Positions 60,226-64,000 of a stretch of DNA of 64,000 bases are shown in pieces (position 1 is the stretch's first letter; each line of letters opens with the position of its first letter). Under the pieces are notes generated by a model. It was not told where the DNA came from. It saw only the letters and a program-made list of their open reading frames with translations, and searched no databases. Position numbers and translations under genes: made by a program. Source of the DNA: Acidobacteriota bacterium (GTDB lineage: Bacteria; Acidobacteriota; Terriglobia; Terriglobales; Acidobacteriaceae); assembly GCA_031296105.1 (NCBI GenBank), contig JARLGJ010000015.1:1-64000 (forward strand), read 5' to 3'.

Positions 60226-61563
60226 ATGACAAAGATGCGTTGCGCCCGCGCGCTCTCCCTCCTCTTGCTTTGCGTCTTTACCGTATCTTCCATGATGATG
60301 GCCCTCGACCGCCAGGCCGGCGCGGACTATCGCGCGCGGCGCGTGGCGCTCTCCAAGTCCGTTGGCAACGGCATGGTGCTGCTCTTCGCCGGCGTGACCG
60401 AAGGGGAAGAACTTTACGGCTTCCGCCAGGACAACGACTTCTTCTACCTGACGGGCTGGGCCGAGCCTAACGCGGCGGTCCTGATCCTCTCCGCCCAGGA
60501 GGCCACCAAGCAGCATCCGGCGCGCCCCTACACGGAAATCCTCTTTCTGCCGGCGCACAATCGCCTGCAGGAGAAGTGGACCGGCCCCAAGCTGGCCGGA
60601 GACGATGCCGAGGCCCCCAGCGTAACCGGCTTCGACCGCGTGGCCCTGCTGGACAAGATGCCCGACCTGGTACGCGAGATGGGCGGCCGGACCATGGTGT
60701 ACACGGCCAAGGCCGAAGCTCCGCAAACGACTCCCTCCGTTACGCCCCTGCAGTGGCTGATCCGCAGCAACGCCTTCGGCTACGCCTACCAGAAAGATGT
60801 GACCCCGAAGATCGCCGAGCTGCGCAAGCACAAGGACGCGGGCGAAATCGAGCGCGTCAAGCACGCCACCGACGCCTCCATTGCGGCGCACAAGGCGGCG
60901 ATGAAGGCCATGCGTCCCGGGCTGTACGAGTACCAGATTGCGGCGCTGATGCAGTACAAGTACCAGGACGCGGGCTGCGAGCGCCCGGCCTACGCGCCGA
61001 TCGTCGGCTCGGGGCTGAACTCCACCGTGCTGCACTACTCGGACAACACCAAGAAGATTGAGGACGGCGACCTGGTGGTGATGGACGTGGCCGGCGAATA
61101 TGCCATGTACGCCAGCGACATTACGCGCACTCTGCCCGCCAACGGGCACTTCACCGCACGCCAGCGCGAGATCTACAACATTGTGCTGGGGGCGCAGCAG
61201 GCCGCGGCCAAGGCCGTGGTGGCGGGCAAGTCAACGCTATACGGCACCGGGCCGGACGCTCTGCAACAGATTGCCTACGATTACATCAACACCCACGGCA
61301 AGGATCTGCACGGAGAGCCGCTGGGGCAGTACTTCATCCACGGACTGGGCCACCGCGTGGGCCTGCAAGTGCATGACGTGGGCGAAGGCGTGCTGGACAA
61401 GGGCGACGTATTTACCCTCGAGCCGGGAATTTACATCCCGGAGGAAAAACTCGGCGTGCGCATTGAGGATACGGTGATGCTCGACGAGAGCGGTAAACTG
61501 GTGAATCTAACGGCTGATCTGCCGCACACGGCCGAAGACGTTGAAGCGGCCATGCAAAAGTGA
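60226..61563 (+). CDS. Secreted Xaa-Pro aminopeptidase (M24B)
   Basis: 445 residues. A signal peptide (MTKMRCARALSLLLLCVFTV, cleavage near MALD) precedes an aminopeptidase-P N-terminal domain and the creatinase-fold catalytic domain. Metal ligands are the two Asp of DVAGEYAMYASDITRTLP, His in FIHGLGHRVGLQVHD, Glu in LEPGIYIPE and Glu in VRIEDTVML. It removes N-terminal residues before proline. ATG 60226 has no Shine-Dalgarno; a TATACT (60215-60220) ends 5 nt upstream, so the mRNA may be leaderless. Confidence 0.94.
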   Translation: MTKMRCARALSLLLLCVFTVSSMMMALDRQAGADYRARRVALSKSVGNGMVLLFAGVTEGEELYGFRQDNDFFYLTGWAEPNAAVLILSAQEATKQHPARPYTEILFLPAHNRLQEKWTGPKLAGDDAEAPSVTGFDRVALLDKMPDLVREMGGRTMVYTAKAEAPQTTPSVTPLQWLIRSNAFGYAYQKDVTPKIAELRKHKDAGEIERVKHATDASIAAHKAAMKAMRPGLYEYQIAALMQYKYQDAGCERPAYAPIVGSGLNSTVLHYSDNTKKIEDGDLVVMDVAGEYAMYASDITRTLPANGHFTARQREIYNIVLGAQQAAAKAVVAGKSTLYGTGPDALQQIAYDYINTHGKDLHGEPLGQYFIHGLGHRVGLQVHDVGEGVLDKGDVFTLEPGIYIPEEKLGVRIEDTVMLDESGKLVNLTADLPHTAEDVEAAMQK

Positions 61564-61604
61564 GCGGGGCCGAAAGGGCCTCCGCTCTGGTATGCTAAAG
61601 ACTT

Positions 61605-61766
61605 GTGATCGTCAAGCTGCTGTTTGTCGTGATGGTACTCTCGCTGCTAGCCCTGTTGGGGGTGGCCATCGCCGTCTTTGTGCGGGTATGGATGCATCTG
61701 AAAGGACGGACTAAGGCACCGTCCGAAGTAGAGCACTCCGTCGATTCGACTCCCGGACAGAGGTAA
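61605..61766 (+). CDS. Small single-pass membrane protein (53 residues)
   Basis: Starting at GTG 61605 the frame encodes MIVKLLFVVMVLSLLALLGV, then AIAVFVRVWMHLKGRTKAPS and EVEHSVDSTPGQR. It has one membrane helix (about 3-27), a basic stop-transfer (WMHLKGRTK) and an acidic tail. A TATGCT (61591-61596) ends 8 nt before the GTG; there is no Shine-Dalgarno. Not a recognised family. Real-gene support is codon-like composition and the -10 placement; position between pepP-like and mqnD genes gives no clue. Confidence 0.5.
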   Translation: MIVKLLFVVMVLSLLALLGVAIAVFVRVWMHLKGRTKAPSEVEHSVDSTPGQR

Positions 61767-61770
61767 GCGG

Positions 61771-61776
61771 TATGAT
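61771..61776 (+). promoter_or_regulatory. -10 element TATGAT upstream of mqnD
   Basis: TATGAT lies 85 nt before the mqnD ATG; no clear -35 is seen. Confidence 0.35.
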
Positions 61777-61861
61777 GTTTGCGGCCCGGGGCTTCCCGGT
61801 GAGATAGGGTTGAGCAATTTCTCGTGTGGGGCCAGTTGATTTGGGTCCCGGAAAAAAGGTT

Positions 61862-62731
61862 ATGAGCGCCACGGAACAAGAAATCAAGATTGCACACAGT
61901 CCGGATTCGGACGATGCTTTTATGTTCTACGGTCTGGCCACGAACAAGGTTCGCGTGCCGGGACTGAAGTTTACGCACGTTCTGTGCGACATCGAGACCC
62001 TCAATCAGAAGGCCATTAACGAGACCTTCTACGATGTGACGGCCATCAGCTTCCACGCCTATCCGTACATCCAGGACCGCTACGCGCTGATGCCCAGCGG
62101 CGGCAGCGTGGGCGAAGGCTACGGTCCGATGATCGTCTCCACCAAGCCCTACACGCTGGACGAGGTGAAGAAGCTGAAGATCGCAATTCCGGGCGAGTTG
62201 ACTACCGCCGCCCTGTCTCTGCGCATCTTCTGCCCCGAGGTTCAGACCGAAATCGTCGAGTTCGACAAGATCATTCCCGCCGTGCTGGACGGCAAGTACG
62301 AAGCCGGCCTGATCATCCACGAGGGACAGATCACTTACGACCGCAACGGCCTGCACCGCATTCTGGATATGGGCAAGTGGTGGCGCGAGCTGACCGGCCT
62401 GCCGCTGCCGCTGGGCGCCAACGCCATCAAAAAGTCGCTCGGCCCCGAAGTGATCGCCAAGGTTTGCAAGGCGCTGAAGGACAGCATTCAGCACGCGCTG
62501 GACAACCGCGAGCAGGCCTTGGAATACGCCATGCAGTTTGCCCGCGATCTGGACACGCGCGATGCCGACAAGTTTGTGGGCATGTACGTGAACGAGCGCA
62601 CGCTGGACTACGGCGACGACGGCCGCGTAGCCGTGGCCAAGCTGCTGCAGATGGGCCACGAAAAGGGAGTGATCCCGAATGTGGCCAACATCCAGTGGGT
62701 AAGCGAAAACGCCGCGGAGAACAAGCTCTAA
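61862..62731 (+). CDS. mqnD: 1,4-dihydroxy-6-naphthoate synthase (futalosine pathway)
   Basis: 289 residues of the MqnD/MqnA periplasmic-binding-protein-like fold: IKIAHSPDSDDAFMFYGLATNKV, DIETLNQKAINETFYDVTAISFHAYPYI, SGGSVGEGYGPMIVS, AIPGELTTAALSLRIFCPE, GLIIHEGQITY, GLPLPLGANAIKK. The TH/HEGQ and LPLGAN parts are family signatures. It converts cyclic dehypoxanthine futalosine to dihydroxynaphthoate for menaquinone. ATG 61862 has AAAGG just upstream. No other mqn gene is in the window. Confidence 0.93.
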   Translation: MSATEQEIKIAHSPDSDDAFMFYGLATNKVRVPGLKFTHVLCDIETLNQKAINETFYDVTAISFHAYPYIQDRYALMPSGGSVGEGYGPMIVSTKPYTLDEVKKLKIAIPGELTTAALSLRIFCPEVQTEIVEFDKIIPAVLDGKYEAGLIIHEGQITYDRNGLHRILDMGKWWRELTGLPLPLGANAIKKSLGPEVIAKVCKALKDSIQHALDNREQALEYAMQFARDLDTRDADKFVGMYVNERTLDYGDDGRVAVAKLLQMGHEKGVIPNVANIQWVSENAAENKL

Positions 62732-62756
62732 TCTCCCGTCGGCAACCAAAGTCTCT

Positions 62757-62780
62757 GGCCCCGCCCCGTGCGGGGCCTTT
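62757..62780 (+). terminator. Terminator after mqnD
   Basis: GGCCCCG (62757-62763), 7-nt loop, CGGGGCC (62771-62777) then TTTG. Confidence 0.7.
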
Positions 62781-62815
62781 GCCTTGCGCGCGGCGCAATT
62801 CGGTACACTAAATAC

Positions 62816-63532
62816 ATGCAGGTTACGCCCAATTACAAGACAGCGCGGCAGACGCTGATGATCGACGCCGACGACACGCTGTGGGAAAACAACATCTACT
62901 TCGAGCGCGCCATCGCCGAGTTCATCTCGTTCCTGAATCACCGGCACATGTCGCCCGCCGAGGTGCGCCAGAAGCTGAACGCGGTGGAGCATGCCAACAT
63001 CTTGCAGCACGGCTACGGACTGCACAGCTTCACCCACGCGCTGGTGGCCACCTTTGAACAGCTCTCGCGCGAGCCGCTGACGCCGGCGCTGCGCCAGACC
63101 ATTCACGGGATCGCCCGCACCATCGCCGAGCAGCCCATCGAGTTGCTGAAGCATGTTGGCCCCACGCTGAAGGCTCTGCGCGCGCGCCATCGCCTGCTGC
63201 TGGTGACCAAGGGCAACCCCGAGGAGCAGAGCGGCAAGGTGGAGCGCTCCGGGCTGAAAGAGTTCTTCGAGGCCGTCGAAGTGGTAGCGGAGAAGAATCG
63301 CGAAAGCTACCAGGAACTTGTGGCGCGTTACGCGCTCGATCCGGCAAGCACCTGGATGGTGGGCAACAGTCCAAAGTCGGACATTAATCCCGCCATCGCC
63401 GCCGGGCTGAACGCGGTCTTCATCCCCCACGCCGACACCTGGGTGCTGGAGCACGCCGAACTCTGCACGGCACAGCCTCCGCAGCGTTTGCTCACCCTGG
63501 AACAGTTCCATTTGCTGGGCGAAGTGTTTTAG
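62816..63532 (+). CDS. HAD-superfamily hydrolase (phosphatase-like)
   Basis: 238 residues. HAD motif I is MIDADDTLW (Asp17, Asp19), motif II region LLLVTKGNPEEQ (Thr), motif III Lys in VVAEKNRESYQEL, and motif IV MVGNSPKSDINPAIAAGLNAVFI. The helical cap lies between motifs I and II (about 25-105). Substrate is unknown. Start ATG 62816 has a TACACT (62804-62809) ending exactly 6 nt upstream and no Shine-Dalgarno. Confidence 0.9.
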   Translation: MQVTPNYKTARQTLMIDADDTLWENNIYFERAIAEFISFLNHRHMSPAEVRQKLNAVEHANILQHGYGLHSFTHALVATFEQLSREPLTPALRQTIHGIARTIAEQPIELLKHVGPTLKALRARHRLLLVTKGNPEEQSGKVERSGLKEFFEAVEVVAEKNRESYQELVARYALDPASTWMVGNSPKSDINPAIAAGLNAVFIPHADTWVLEHAELCTAQPPQRLLTLEQFHLLGEVF

Positions 63533-63660
63533 ACTTCCGGATTCTTAAAACAGGACACGTCTCTTGGTAACGCAGCGGCCGCGGATGGGCGGAACTTTTT
63601 CCGCCTCCGGGGTTCTTACCTGCGGGTAAGCTCTTTTTATTCCCTGCCCGGAGTTGCGTA

Positions 63661-64000
63661 ATGACCGGCAAGCTTGTTCTCACCTCGGCGCTTGGTATTG
63701 CGCTGCTCCTCACGGGCAGTCCCCTGTCTGCCTCGCGCAAAAAGAAAACCGTCCCCACTCCGGCGGCGGCCAGCATGGACGAGCAGCAAAGGGCCATTCA
63801 TGCCCTGAACCGCTTTACCTTTGGCGCGCGCCCCGGCGACGTGGATCGCGTCCTCGCCACGGGGGTGAACAACTGGTTTGAGCAGCAACTATCCCCTCAG
63901 ACCATCGACGATTCCCGGCTCGACGCGCGCCTTGCGCCCCTGCATACCGTGCGCATGAGCTCGCGTGAGTTGGCGCGCAGCTTTCCCTCCGACGCCATCC
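63661..64000 (+). CDS. DUF1800 protein, N-terminal part (runs off window)
   Basis: The frame is open from ATG 63661 to the window end (113 codons). A signal peptide (MTGKLVLTSALGIALLLTGS, cleavage near LSAS) is followed by the family start IHALNRFTFGARPGDVDRVLATGVNNWFEQQLSPQTIDDSRLDARL. DUF1800 proteins are large exported proteins, often next to DUF1501 genes, and abundant in Acidobacteriota and Planctomycetota; function is unknown. GGAG lies 7 nt before the ATG. The rest lies outside. Confidence 0.87.
   Translation, partial: MTGKLVLTSALGIALLLTGSPLSASRKKKTVPTPAAASMDEQQRAIHALNRFTFGARPGDVDRVLATGVNNWFEQQLSPQTIDDSRLDARLAPLHTVRMSSRELARSFPSDAI

Noticed and set aside
63534..63660. Attachment or operator site between the HAD and DUF1800 genes
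   Set aside because: A short GC-rich stretch with weak symmetry (CGCAGCGGCCGCGG) but no supporting repeat or T-run.

Overview
The window is high-GC bacterial chromosome, most likely from an Acidobacteriota (Terriglobia-like) genome. This is inferred from gene content and style: frequent TTG/GTG starts, many dispersed palindromic repeats, menaquinone synthesis through the futalosine route (mqnD), a pyruvate:ferredoxin oxidoreductase paired with a dihydroorotate-dehydrogenase-like protein, and M13, S46 and DUF1800 secreted proteins. No rRNA or taxonomic marker is present, so the assignment is an inference.

Positions 1-2690 form an accessory segment at the 3' side of a tRNA-Ser(GGA) gene. It holds the 5' end of an IS110-family transposase, a complete IS5-family element (895 bp, TA target duplication, -1 frameshift on a run of 8 A), a BrnT/BrnA toxin-antitoxin pair whose antitoxin end is interrupted by that IS, and a small unknown gene. 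From 2870 on the sequence is a dense core chromosome: c-di-GMP and signalling genes (PilZ, a receiver with a lost phospho-acceptor, GAF-GGDEF cyclase, degenerate EAL-HDOD, MCP), the TldD/PmbA proteolysis pair, pyrG, kdsA, bacterioferritin, a class A penicillin-binding protein, proS, an ABC-F ATPase, typA, engB, a DUF47-Pit phosphate module, ffh, rnhB, eno and gpmI, aroA, dinB, secreted peptidases, nifJ, a GT2 glycosyltransferase, mqnD, a HAD phosphatase and the start of a DUF1800 gene.

Two genome-wide habits stand out. First, at least nine genes have a TANNNT -10-like hexamer ending 5-8 nt (usually exactly 6) before the start codon and no Shine-Dalgarno sequence, which predicts leaderless mRNAs. 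Second, intergenic space is filled with structured repeats. There is a 'CCCAGGTT...AACCTGGG' hairpin family, with one copy translated in frame inside the ABC-F gene. There are 138-159 bp composite palindromes, a MITE-like element with TA ends that appears to have split kdsA from ecsC, and a cloverleaf-like 101 bp element. Convergent genes are commonly separated by perfect 18-20 bp palindromes acting as two-way terminators.

No single unmistakable new multi-gene system was found. The best leads are the MITE-like family, the leaderless set, the membrane-tethered receiver protein, and a possible IS110 guide RNA region.
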